Part shown: positions 1-8,868 of the stretch, one piece after another | How positions within the stretch are numbered: the stretch's first letter is position 1 | Layout: each line of letters starts with the position of its first letter | Origin: Gemmatimonadota bacterium | Lineage (GTDB): Bacteria > Gemmatimonadota > Gemmatimonadetes > Gemmatimonadales > GWC2-71-9 | Direction of reading: 5' to 3' | DNA: 45,011 nucleotides | Assembly: GCA_022566515.1 (NCBI GenBank) | Contig: JADFIT010000008.1 | Span: forward strand, 1 to 45,011 | Translations under genes and position numbers: made by a program | Notes under the pieces: model-generated | The model's database searches: none | The model's input: the letters and a program-made list of their open reading frames with translations, nothing else | What the model was told of the DNA's origin: nothing

Positions 1-163
1 GCTCGGCGACGGTGTAGGACATGACGCCGTAGGTGCCCACGGCGGCCAGCGCCAGCGCGACGCCGCCAAAGATGGCGAGCAACAGCGTCAGGAAGCGGGG
101 CCGCGCCACCGCTTCGTAGAGCACGGTCTCCATCTCCTGGAGATCGGCCAGCGGCAGTGTCAT
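1..163 (-). pseudogene. Truncated ADOP/FtsX-family ABC permease fragment (runs off the left edge)
   Basis: About 155 bp nearly identical (about 5 mismatches) to 3520-3674 inside the full ADOP permease. Homology stops at about 157, so the N-terminal part is missing; an ATG at 163 opens the fragment ([13 protein letters not shown]...). Confidence 0.8.
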
Positions 164-254
164 TCTGCCATTTGGCTTCGAGTAAGTAGGTCTGACCCTG
201 CAACATGAAGCTCCCGTCGATCTCCTCACCTGCAATGCGGAAGTGGTATTCCCC

Positions 255-400
255 TGATTTCGCGGACACTTCTGAAAAGGCTCATATTGGGTCAGGAGGA
301 GTGTCATGGGAAAGCGGAGAAGGTTTTCAGCCGAGTTCAAACGGGAGGCCGTGGCGTTGACGGCCCAACCGGACGTGTCCGCACACCCTTGCTCGGCGCG
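255..400 (+). mobile_element. IS3-family remnant: left-end-like sequence plus truncated OrfA N-terminus
   Basis: TGATTTCGCGGACACTTCTGAAAAGG followed by ORF 306 MGKRRRFSAEFKREAVALTAQPDVS, typical of an IS3 OrfA N-terminus. Similarity ends after about 25 aa and no OrfB is present. Confidence 0.7.
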
Positions 401-442
401 TTGGTGTAGACGTGGGGACGGGCGTGTACGGATGCGAGTGGT

Positions 443-2728
443 CTACCTGCCGCCCGTCCTCCCCGGCTCGCTGCCGAGTTCCGGTTTCAGGTGCTCCTGG
501 AAGTAACGGCGAATGGCTTCGAATACGTAGGTGCGGCGCGTTCTATCAGATAACGACGTTCCAGTATTATAACGGTGGCCCGCGCCGGGCAGCACAAGTA
601 GGTCGAAGTGTTTGCCTGCCTGGATCAGTGCGTCCACCATCTTCATAGCGTTGGAGAAGGGCACGTCGGCGTCGCTCGTGCCGTGGATGAGAAGCAGCTT
701 GCCCTTGAGATTCGCCGCAAAATTGAGATTCGAGGCGTAGTCTAAAGCCTCCTTACTGCCCATCAAGACATCATCATCTGGTCGAAACGGGTTATACGCT
801 GCTCTGGCAACACCGACGTGGTACACATTGGGGGCGAGTAGCATAGCGCGGATAGCAAAGTAGCCTCCGAATGAATTTCCGTGTATACCCACGCGACTCA
901 GATCCATGTAGGGTCTCGTTTCAGCCAATTGTTTGAGTGCCGCGACATGGTCAGGGATCTCGTTTCGACCCAGGTTTCCGTAAACGACCTCTTGGAACTC
1001 TCTTCCACGCTCAGGAGTACCGCGCGCGTCCACGGTAAAGACGATAAATCCCAGTTGCGCCCGTGCCTGTGGCAGAAAAGCCCTCCTTTGGGAGAAGGTG
1101 CGTGGCACATAAACCGTCTGGGCGCCACCATAGATTTTGTCGATCACTGGGTATTTCTTGTTCGGGTCAAAATCGTATGGTTTATAGAGCACGCCGTAGA
1201 GATCGGTTTCCCCATCGGCGGCTTTGACGACGAACTCCTCCGGCGGCTTCCACTTCAGCTCCTTCAGGGCGTCGATGTTGGCTTTTGAGACCGTCTGCAG
1301 CAATGTGCCATCCGCCCGTTTCAACTCCACCGCCGGTGGCCGGTCGACATTGGAGTGGGTATCCAAGAAGAATTCCTTCGACGGTGCAAACTGGATGTCG
1401 TGTTGACCGTTGGCTTCGGTCAGTCGCGCCAGCCGGTTCCCTTCTAGATCCACTCTGTAGAGGTGGGTGTCGTAGGGCCGCTGCGGGTCGCCGTGAGCGG
1501 TGAAGTAGACCCAGCCGGCTTTATCGTCCACGGCCACAACTTGCAGCACAGGGAAGAGCCCTTCTGTCAAGCGCCGGATCAGATTGCCGTCCAAGTCATA
1601 CAGGTAGAGGTGATTCCAACCATCCCGTTCTGACCTCCAGATGAAGCGTGCTCCGTCTTCGAGGGGCGTAAAAAGTCTCTCCCATTGCAGCCAGAGCCCA
1701 TACGTTGTTCGGCTTTCGGTGAGAACAATCCTTGTCGAGCCCGTCGAGGGATTTGCGGCCATGAGGTCCAACTTCGTGGTCCAGGGGTCAGGCCTGAGGA
1801 AAAGCAGCTCGGAGCCGTCCGGTCGCCACCCGAGGACCCAGAAGTACTGATCCGGCTCCGTGCCAGTGTCGACCCGGACTAGTTGCTTCGTGACGATATC
1901 GACGATGAAGAGTTCGGCCGGGGGCTCGGGGTCACTGTCTGAGATAGACCACCGTACCTCCTCCCTCGGCGACAGATAGTCAACAATGGCGTATTTGGGC
2001 ATTGAGCGGTAATCCGTTTTTTTTACCGCGAGCCGGTAACTATCTGGCGACCACCAGGCCCACGGGTCCCAATAGCCTCCCCAAACGTAGTCTTCGATGG
2101 CATCAGTAGTGAGCTGTACACTGCCGTCGTCGTATGTCGAGCGCAGCCATAGGTTGTCGTCTTTCAAGCTTGCGAACCACCGGCGGTCGGGAGAGAGGAC
2201 CTCCATCAGGTCCGGCCCGTTCACCATAAAACTCTTTCGAACGCCCTTTGGGATCAGCCGGTTTTTCTCCTCTTCGGATATGGAAGGAGCTCGTCTTATC
2301 CTGTAGGTGTCGAGCCAGAGAATAAATTCCTTCTTTTCGACGCTGAACGTGACTTCTTTCTCGCCCTCATCAACAAAGGTGAATTCCTCAAAGGGGAGAC
2401 CCTCGTAGGCGGGTTCGTGGTCGAGTAGGGGGGTAATTGCTTGGCGCAGTCGGGCTGTGTCGAACAACTCGGTCTTGGTGTTGGCTTTGGGATCGACCTT
2501 GTAGATAACAGTGTTTTCTGGTGCTCCCTCGGCGTACCAGAAACTCGAGCCGTCGGCCATCCAATGAGGCTCGACAGAGCCCCCTTTGACGTAGGAGGAG
2601 AACTCCCGGTAGCGGTCGTACATCGCCTCCCGTTCGGATTGCGCTGACTCCTGCGCGCGAAGCAGGGGGACCGCGATCGCGTGGCCGAGGCATAGCATGA
2701 CAACCGTTGCTCGCATTGGCGTAATCAT
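443..2728 (-). CDS. S9 family peptidase (DPP IV N-terminal propeller plus prolyl oligopeptidase domain), secreted
   Basis: Signal peptide MITPMRATVVMLCLGHAIA; GIHGNSFGGY nucleophile motif; IHGTSDADVPFSNA; GAGHRY His. Start trimmed from the ORF at 2875. Confidence 0.93.
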   Translation of the reverse strand: MITPMRATVVMLCLGHAIAVPLLRAQESAQSEREAMYDRYREFSSYVKGGSVEPHWMADGSSFWYAEGAPENTVIYKVDPKANTKTELFDTARLRQAITPLLDHEPAYEGLPFEEFTFVDEGEKEVTFSVEKKEFILWLDTYRIRRAPSISEEEKNRLIPKGVRKSFMVNGPDLMEVLSPDRRWFASLKDDNLWLRSTYDDGSVQLTTDAIEDYVWGGYWDPWAWWSPDSYRLAVKKTDYRSMPKYAIVDYLSPREEVRWSISDSDPEPPAELFIVDIVTKQLVRVDTGTEPDQYFWVLGWRPDGSELLFLRPDPWTTKLDLMAANPSTGSTRIVLTESRTTYGLWLQWERLFTPLEDGARFIWRSERDGWNHLYLYDLDGNLIRRLTEGLFPVLQVVAVDDKAGWVYFTAHGDPQRPYDTHLYRVDLEGNRLARLTEANGQHDIQFAPSKEFFLDTHSNVDRPPAVELKRADGTLLQTVSKANIDALKELKWKPPEEFVVKAADGETDLYGVLYKPYDFDPNKKYPVIDKIYGGAQTVYVPRTFSQRRAFLPQARAQLGFIVFTVDARGTPERGREFQEVVYGNLGRNEIPDHVAALKQLAETRPYMDLSRVGIHGNSFGGYFAIRAMLLAPNVYHVGVARAAYNPFRPDDDVLMGSKEALDYASNLNFAANLKGKLLLIHGTSDADVPFSNAMKMVDALIQAGKHFDLLVLPGAGHRYNTGTSLSDRTRRTYVFEAIRRYFQEHLKPELGSEPGRTGGR

Positions 2729-2989
2729 GGTGCACCACCTTCGTGTGGGTGTTTCTCTGAAGTGGACGCCGGCGCCGAGTTGGCGCTCGCTGGTGTAGCG
2801 GTCGGCTAAGGCAATCTTGAGACGGTCGAAGGTGTCGGTCACATTGCTACGGCTATCGCGTGGCTGCATCACCAAGATGCAGCCTGCGGGCTCAGGTAGC
2901 CAGCGTCTTGAACAAGGTGCGCAGTGCTGAATCGAGCCGAGATTTCAACCCAATGAGATTGGTCAAGAATCCGGGGGACCGCCCCTCTG

Positions 2990-3025
2990 AAACGCAAAAA
3001 CGAGCCAACCTAACTGGTTGGCTCG
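2990..3025 (-). terminator. Rho-independent terminator downstream of the tRNA-Gln fragment
   Basis: Perfect 10-bp stem CGAGCCAACC/GGTTGGCTCG (3001-3025) followed on the minus strand by TTTTTGCG. Confidence 0.85.
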
Positions 3026-3032
3026 CTCTTAG

Positions 3033-3086
3033 TTGCCCCGCCAGGGCTCGAACCTGGACTCTTCTGATCCAGAGTCAGACGTGTTG
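3033..3086 (-). pseudogene. Truncated tRNA-Gln(CTG): anticodon arm, variable region, T arm and 3' acceptor strand only
   Basis: Minus strand GCAACACGTCTGACTCTGGATCAGAAGAGTCCAGGTTCGAGCCCTGGCGGGGCAA: stem TCTGA/TCAGA with 7-nt loop CTCTGGA (anticodon CTG), T arm CCAGGTTCGAGCCCTGG. The expected 5' TGCCCCG strand and D arm are absent. Confidence 0.78.
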
Positions 3087-3226
3087 CAGGGTGTTCGTTA
3101 CCACGTCTGATTCTCTGCCCCCGACCCGAGCGATCGGCTCGCGGCCGCCGATCGGCCTCATCGCCGCGACTCGGGTGATGTCACGGAGTGACACTCAAGC
3201 ACCTACAGCAAGGGTCCGCCTCGCCC

Positions 3227-5674
3227 CTACTCGGCGCGGAGCACCTCGATGGGATCGACGCGCGTGGCACGGCGGGCGGGGATCCAGCACGCCACGACCG
3301 ACACCAACGCCAACAGGACCGGCACGGACACGAAGGTCATGACATCCGTGTTGCTCACCCCGTAGAGGATCGACGACATGAGCTTCGTGAGCACCAAGGC
3401 GCCGGCCAAACCAAGTCCCAGGCCGAGGGCCGACACCTTCAAGCCCTGAACCAACACGAGTTTCACCACGCTGCCGGCCTTGGCACCCAGGGCCATGCGG
3501 ATACCCATCTCGTGGGTGCGCTCGGCGACGGTGTAGGACATGACGCCGTAGGTGCCGACGGCGGCCAGCGCCAGCGCGACGCCGCCAAAGATGGCGAGCA
3601 ACAGCGTCAGGAAGCGGGGCCGCGCCACCGCTTCGTAGAGCACGGTTTCCATCTCCTGGAGGTTGGCCAACGGCAGCGACGCATCGAAGGACCACACGGC
3701 CTCGCGCATCGCGCCGGCGAGCGACAGCGGCGGCACCGCGGTTCGCACGACGATGTTCATGCTGCGGGGAGCACCGTAGAACAGCTGCCCCTGGGAGCCG
3801 GCTGCCTGCCGATAATAGATGTACATCTCCGTTCCCGTTTCCGCCTCCAGGCCGTTCTGCTTCACGTCGCCGACGACGCCGACGACGGTCATCCAGTCCG
3901 GCTGGCCTCCCAGCCTTCGTCCAATCGCGCCGTCCGGCCAGAACGTGTTGGCCATCGTCTCGTTCACGAGGACTACAGGGAGCGTGGACTCGGCGTCCTG
4001 CGCCTCGAACAACCGTCCCGCAACCAGCGGGATATCCATGGTCTCGAAGTAGTGCTCGGTGACGTACTGATAGAAATCGACGATGTGGGGCGGACTGTCC
4101 GGCGTTCGTTCGATTCCTTCGAACTGCAGCGTGTTGGCGTTCATGCGGCGCCTGGGAGGCAGTCCACTCATCGCCGTCACGTTCGTGACGCCGGGTACCG
4201 CTAGCAAGCGATCATGCAACTGGCTGAAGAAAGCCGACTGGCGTGCACCATCGGGATACGTCTCCGCCGGCAAGAACAGGCGGAAGGTGAGCAATCCGTC
4301 AGGACGGAACCCCAGCTCTACCTGTTGCAGCGACGCAAAGCTCCGCAACATCAAGCCGGCGCCCATGACCAGCACCACCGCCAACGCCAACTCGGCAACC
4401 ACGAGCGAACGTCGCAGGATCAAACGGGCCGATCCTGCCGTGGCACGCTGCCCACCCTCCCGCAACGCCATGCCAACGCTGCCCGGCGCGAGGTGGAACA
4501 CCGGGGCGAGCCCAAAGAGAACGCCCGCGACGATGGAGACGAGGAAGGTGAACAGCAACACAGACGCGTCGAGTCCTACCTCGCTAAGCCGTGGGATGCT
4601 GTCGGGACTGGTAGCGAGCAGGAGCTTGACGCCCACCGCGCCGGCGATCAAACCCACCACACCTCCCACCATCGACAGCACCATGCTCTCCGTGAGAAAC
4701 TGCCGGATGAGCCGAGCGCGTCCCGCGCCCAGTGCGGTCCGCACGGCGATCTCTTTCCGTCGAGACTCGGCTCTCGCGAGCAACAGGTTACCCACGTTCG
4801 CGCAGGCGATGAGTAAAACGAATCCCACCGCCCCGAGCAGCACAAATAGCGCGGGACGCACTTCACCGACGACTTCCTCCTGTAGAGGCTTCATGCTGAG
4901 GAAATGGGATTCCGGATTCAGGACGTGACCTCCCCCGACCCGCTCGGCCCACTGGGCAACGAGCGTGCCGAGTTCGGCTTCGGCCCTCTCACCAGAGACG
5001 CCGCGTTCCAATCGCCCGACGACATAGAGAAAATGGCCGCCCCGGTCGCCCGGGTTTGCCGGATCGAGGGCCAACGGAATCCAGGCCTCGACCTTGTGGT
5101 CGCTGATGTCGAACTGCGGCGGCATGACACCGATCACGGTCCGTTGCCTGCCGTTGACCTCCAGGTTCCGACCCAAGATGCCGGGGTCGGAGCCGAACGC
5201 CTGTTGCCACAGCTCGTGCGAAAGCATCATCACGCCATCCACCCCGGGACCGTCCTCTTCCGGCGTGAAGACTCTGCCCATCCGCGCCTCCACCCCCAGC
5301 GTCTCGAAGAATCCGGCGGTCGTGAAGGCCCCAGCGACCCGCATCGGCGTTTCACCGTGGTTGATGCTCACCTCGCCCGTCGTGTAGGCGCCGGTGCTGC
5401 TGAACGATTGATTCCATTCCTGGTACTCGAGATATTCCGGCGCCGACCACCAGAACTCCCGCAAATCGAGCCCTGGGAACTCGGTCGTGAGGAACATCAA
5501 CTCGTGAGGTGCCCGGTACTGCAGCGGCTTGAGGAGCACGCCGTTGACCACGCTGAAGATCGCGCTGTTCGCCCCGACACCGAGGGCGAGAGTGAGCACG
5601 GCGACGGCGCTGAAAACGGGGGCCTTGACGAGGGTACGGATCGCGTAGCGAAGATCTTGCAGGAGCAGTTGCAT
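3227..5674 (-). CDS. ADOP-family ABC transporter permease (two MacB-PCD/FtsX modules)
   Basis: 815 aa; N-terminal [51 protein letters not shown] and C-terminal [17 protein letters not shown], hallmarks of the family. Confidence 0.95.
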   Translation of the reverse strand: MQLLLQDLRYAIRTLVKAPVFSAVAVLTLALGVGANSAIFSVVNGVLLKPLQYRAPHELMFLTTEFPGLDLREFWWSAPEYLEYQEWNQSFSSTGAYTTGEVSINHGETPMRVAGAFTTAGFFETLGVEARMGRVFTPEEDGPGVDGVMMLSHELWQQAFGSDPGILGRNLEVNGRQRTVIGVMPPQFDISDHKVEAWIPLALDPANPGDRGGHFLYVVGRLERGVSGERAEAELGTLVAQWAERVGGGHVLNPESHFLSMKPLQEEVVGEVRPALFVLLGAVGFVLLIACANVGNLLLARAESRRKEIAVRTALGAGRARLIRQFLTESMVLSMVGGVVGLIAGAVGVKLLLATSPDSIPRLSEVGLDASVLLFTFLVSIVAGVLFGLAPVFHLAPGSVGMALREGGQRATAGSARLILRRSLVVAELALAVVLVMGAGLMLRSFASLQQVELGFRPDGLLTFRLFLPAETYPDGARQSAFFSQLHDRLLAVPGVTNVTAMSGLPPRRRMNANTLQFEGIERTPDSPPHIVDFYQYVTEHYFETMDIPLVAGRLFEAQDAESTLPVVLVNETMANTFWPDGAIGRRLGGQPDWMTVVGVVGDVKQNGLEAETGTEMYIYYRQAAGSQGQLFYGAPRSMNIVVRTAVPPLSLAGAMREAVWSFDASLPLANLQEMETVLYEAVARPRFLTLLLAIFGGVALALAAVGTYGVMSYTVAERTHEMGIRMALGAKAGSVVKLVLVQGLKVSALGLGLGLAGALVLTKLMSSILYGVSNTDVMTFVSVPVLLALVSVVACWIPARRATRVDPIEVLRAE

Positions 5675-5864
5675 GGTATCGCCTGAGAGTGGCTGAGAGA
5701 AGGACGTCGTCCCTAGTTAGATTCGCGACATCCCACTGACGTTGGAACGCAGGCCTAGGTTTCAGTCGGTTCCCTGAACTCGTCTCGCACGTAGAGGGCG
5801 GCGGCGGCCGGCTAATTCAGATCCTTGGTTTTTCCTTCAGATACTTGCTCCACCGTTCCAAGTC

Positions 5865-5870
5865 CTTAAG
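5865..5870. repeat. Target-site duplication CTTAAG, left copy
   Basis: CTTAAG directly outside the left IS end; matches 6919-6924. Confidence 0.85.
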
Positions 5871-6828
5871 TGTCGTTGACACGGACGTTGTTCATAGCCG
5901 CCAGACGATTCAGCGGCGGGATCGAGCCCAGCGCGAGGTGAGGGCGTTCGGTGTTGTAATACTGCATGAAACGCGGCAGCGCGCCACTGCGGTGTGCCGA
6001 GCTACGATACGCACGCGCGTACGCCCATTCCCGGATGGCGGTCAAGATGAAGCGTTCGGCCTTGCCGTTGGTCTGGGGACGGTACGGTCGGATGCGGACG
6101 TGGCGGATCGTATGGCGGTGCAGGAGAGCCTGATAGCAGCGGGCCCGATAGGCCAGAGCGTTGTCGGTCATGACGCGCTCGATGCGGACCCCATGTTCGG
6201 TAAACCAGGTGAGGGCGTGCTCCAAGAACTGGGTCACCGACGTGCCGCGCTCGTCCGGGAGCAGCTCCACGTACGCGACGCGCGTGGCATCGTCCACCGC
6301 AACGTGGAGGTACTCCCAGCCGCCGCCGCTCCGCGGGCCACGGACCGCCCGGGCGCGTGGGGACAGCGCTGGCCCCCGGCGCGGTGGGAGAATGCGCGCC
6401 AGCTTCTTGGCATCGATGTGTAGCAGTTCGCCAGGGCGCTCACGCTGATATCGTCGCACGGGAGGACGCGGCTCCAAACGGCTTAACCGGGCGAGCCCCA
6501 GGCGTCGCACGGTCACGACCACCGTCGAGATCGGGAGCCGCAGATGGTGGGCAATGCGAGGACTGGTCCAGCGGCGCCGGCGCAGTCGTTCGATCCGCTG
6601 TACCGCGCGCTCCGGCAATCGCCGGGGGGATCGGTGGGGCCGGGACGATCGATCACACAACCCCGCGTAGCCTTCCGCGCGGTACCGGGCGAGCCACTTG
6701 TACACGGTGCGTCGGCTCATCCCGATGCCGACAGCCACTCGGCGGACCTCCTCACGATTGTGGAGCACACGCTCAATCAGTCGGACTCGACCGGCGTATG
6801 CTAAACGTGCATTCTTATGGGTGTTCAC
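5866..6828 (-). CDS. IS481-family transposase (HTH plus DDE rve core)
   Basis: 320 aa; HTH region, HIDAKKLARI, HVAVDDATRVAYVELLPDE, RPYRPQTNGKAERF motifs. Confidence 0.93.
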   Translation of the reverse strand: MNTHKNARLAYAGRVRLIERVLHNREEVRRVAVGIGMSRRTVYKWLARYRAEGYAGLCDRSSRPHRSPRRLPERAVQRIERLRRRRWTSPRIAHHLRLPISTVVVTVRRLGLARLSRLEPRPPVRRYQRERPGELLHIDAKKLARILPPRRGPALSPRARAVRGPRSGGGWEYLHVAVDDATRVAYVELLPDERGTSVTQFLEHALTWFTEHGVRIERVMTDNALAYRARCYQALLHRHTIRHVRIRPYRPQTNGKAERFILTAIREWAYARAYRSSAHRSGALPRFMQYYNTERPHLALGSIPPLNRLAAMNNVRVNDT

Positions 6829-6918
6829 TGAGCCCTCTGGCAGATGCCGGTTGGTGTGGACTTCGCACCCCCATCTTGCTCTGTTATGGCTCAGTGAACA
6901 ACCTCTTTGTCAAACACA
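5871..6918 (-). mobile_element. Complete IS481-family insertion sequence (about 1048 bp)
   Basis: Terminal inverted repeats TGTCGTTGACACGGACGTTGTTCA / TGTGTTTGACAAAGAGGTTGTTCA, flanked by CTTAAG on both sides, containing one transposase ORF. Confidence 0.9.
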
Positions 6919-6924
6919 CTTAAG
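6919..6924. repeat. Target-site duplication CTTAAG, right copy
   Basis: CTTAAG directly outside the right IS end. Confidence 0.85.
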
Positions 6925-7083
6925 GACGCACCGGTGCCGAGCCCGGGCTCGTCAGCCCGGGACTCTGGATCGGGCGTCCCACTAGGCTGGTGTTCTAGCA
7001 GAACGTCGGCTGGAAGCCTATTTTCGCTGGCCGCCACGGCGGGTGAAACGAGAAGGTGAACTCGAACCGATGAGAGTTGGGAT

Positions 7084-7359
7084 ATGCCGAACGATAGGAG
7101 CCGAGAGCAGAAGCCCCGTGATCCGAGTGGTGACTACCCCGAGTACCGCTCCCACTACTGGCCGCGCACCCGGGACGGGCGGATCGCCGTGGTCCTCTTC
7201 CTTGCACTGTTTGCACTCACGCAACCGCCGTTTGTCCATGTGCTGGCCAATCGGATAGCGCCGTGGGTGTTGGGACTCCCGTTCCTCTATGCCTATCTGC
7301 TGGTGATTTACTTCGCCTTAATAGCAGTGCTCATCTGGGCGCAGCTGCGCGGCGTATAG
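7084..7359 (+). CDS. DUF3311-like small membrane protein, SSS symporter accessory
   Basis: 91 aa with two hydrophobic segments; its TAG stop abuts the ATG of the symporter. Confidence 0.7.
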   Translation: MPNDRSREQKPRDPSGDYPEYRSHYWPRTRDGRIAVVLFLALFALTQPPFVHVLANRIAPWVLGLPFLYAYLLVIYFALIAVLIWAQLRGV

Positions 7360-8868
7360 ATGGAAGCCTGGGTGGTGGCCACTGGGCTCATCTTCGCATA
7401 CCTGCTGGTAACGATTGTCATCGGAGTGGTCGCGAATCGGAAGCTGATTCCCGATCTAGAAGACTTCTTGCTGTACGGCCGTAAGGCCGGCTTTGTCGTT
7501 CTGTATCTCACCGTCGTGGCGACCTACCATTCCGCCTTTGCCTTTCTGGGTTCCGGCGGGTTCTTCTACACCCACGGAATCGGCTTCTGGGACGCCGGTT
7601 CATGGACCGTTCTGGTTGGTGCCATCACGTACGTCCTCGGCAGTCGTATATGGGCGTTGGGGAAGCGGTTTCGGTATATGACGCCCGCCGACATGCTGGC
7701 CGACTTCTACGAGAGCGAGGCCGTGCGTGTAGTCGTTGCCGTCGTGTCGGTGCTATTCACCATCCTTTATATACAGGTCCAGGCGAAGGGGCTCGGCTAT
7801 ATTCTCTCGGTTGCTTCAGGCGGTCGGATCTCCTTTGAGTTGGGTACGCTCATCCTGCTGTTGGTGGCGGCGGGGTACTTGATGGCCGGGGGTCTACGAG
7901 CGGTCTATTGGACCGACGTGGTTCAGGGCGTGTGGATGTATGTCGCCGTCTGGGTGGGTGCGCTGGTGCTGACGTACAAACTCTTTGGCGGGCCGCTGCA
8001 ACTGTGGCGGCGCGTGGCCGTCGAGCGGCCGGATCTGTTGACCGTTCCAGGTCCTCAAGGATTCTTCACGCCGGGAATGTGGTTCGGCCTGATGGTCGTG
8101 CTGTCGTTTGGGATCATCTTCCAGCCGCACATCATGATCCGCTTTAACACGGCGGCATCGGCGCGGACCATCAAGTGGCTCGGTGCCACCATCCCACTTT
8201 TCCTGATGACTCTGTACATGCCGGCGGCGCTGGTTGGATTGGGCGGAGCGCTTGCAATGCCGAACATCGAGATCCCCGACCGTATTTTTCCCGAGATGTT
8301 GTTCAACAATGCCCCGGCTTGGTTGACGGGGATCATTCTAGCCGGAGCGACTGCCGCTGCCATGTCGACGTTGGATTCGATCCTGCACGCGAACATGACG
8401 GTTCTGACGAGAGACGTGTATCAACGCTACATCTCGCCGAAGGCAAGCCCGGCTCATTACATCCTCGTTGGCCGGGTGATCGTGCTTGCGCTGCTCGTCG
8501 TCGGGTACCTGCTTTCGGTGACCACCTTCCAGTTCCTCGTGGTGCTCGTGGCTATTTCGGGCGCGGGTGCGTTGCAGCTCATGCCGGCCATTCTCGGTGT
8601 GTGCTTCCCGACCCGCCGCCTCCTCACGCGTACCGGAGTTCTCTCGGGGATCGGCGTTGGGTTGGCGACTCTGTTCCTAACACTCGTCGTGATACCGCAT
8701 CCCTTGACCCTGCACGGCGGTGTGTGGTCGGTGCTGGCGAACTTCGCCGTTACGATCCTAGTGTCGCGTTTTACGCGACCGCCGTCCGCTGAGACGGTGC
8801 GGCGCATCCACGGAGAATTGGAGCGGTTCGTTTATGGTGACAACACCGTCAGCGAGGCCGCTACATGA
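7360..8868 (+). CDS. Sodium:solute symporter (SSS) family transporter
   Basis: 502 aa polytopic protein; YGRKAGFVVLYLTVVATYHSAFAFLGSGGFFYTHGIGFWD and AGATAAAMSTLDSILHANMTVLTRDVYQRY motifs. Confidence 0.92.
   Translation: MEAWVVATGLIFAYLLVTIVIGVVANRKLIPDLEDFLLYGRKAGFVVLYLTVVATYHSAFAFLGSGGFFYTHGIGFWDAGSWTVLVGAITYVLGSRIWALGKRFRYMTPADMLADFYESEAVRVVVAVVSVLFTILYIQVQAKGLGYILSVASGGRISFELGTLILLLVAAGYLMAGGLRAVYWTDVVQGVWMYVAVWVGALVLTYKLFGGPLQLWRRVAVERPDLLTVPGPQGFFTPGMWFGLMVVLSFGIIFQPHIMIRFNTAASARTIKWLGATIPLFLMTLYMPAALVGLGGALAMPNIEIPDRIFPEMLFNNAPAWLTGIILAGATAAAMSTLDSILHANMTVLTRDVYQRYISPKASPAHYILVGRVIVLALLVVGYLLSVTTFQFLVVLVAISGAGALQLMPAILGVCFPTRRLLTRTGVLSGIGVGLATLFLTLVVIPHPLTLHGGVWSVLANFAVTILVSRFTRPPSAETVRRIHGELERFVYGDNTVSEAAT

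Noticed and set aside
3188-4204. 338-aa plus-strand ORF antisense to the ADOP permease
   Set aside because: Arg/His/Gln-rich shadow ORF; the minus-strand frame encodes a clear conserved permease.
4083-5686. Plus-strand ORFs 4083-4928 and 4904-5686
   Set aside because: Antisense shadow frames of the ADOP permease with no domain signature.
5820-5870. Possible C-terminal remnant KDLERWSKYLKEKPRI* interrupted by the IS481 element
   Set aside because: Reading the reconstructed uninterrupted sequence upstream meets a stop within about 10 codons beyond the insertion, so a disrupted gene is not supported.
6938-6951. 14-bp palindrome CGAGCCCGGGCTCG right of the IS481
   Set aside because: Short GC-only palindrome without a T run or context; insufficient support as terminator or operator.
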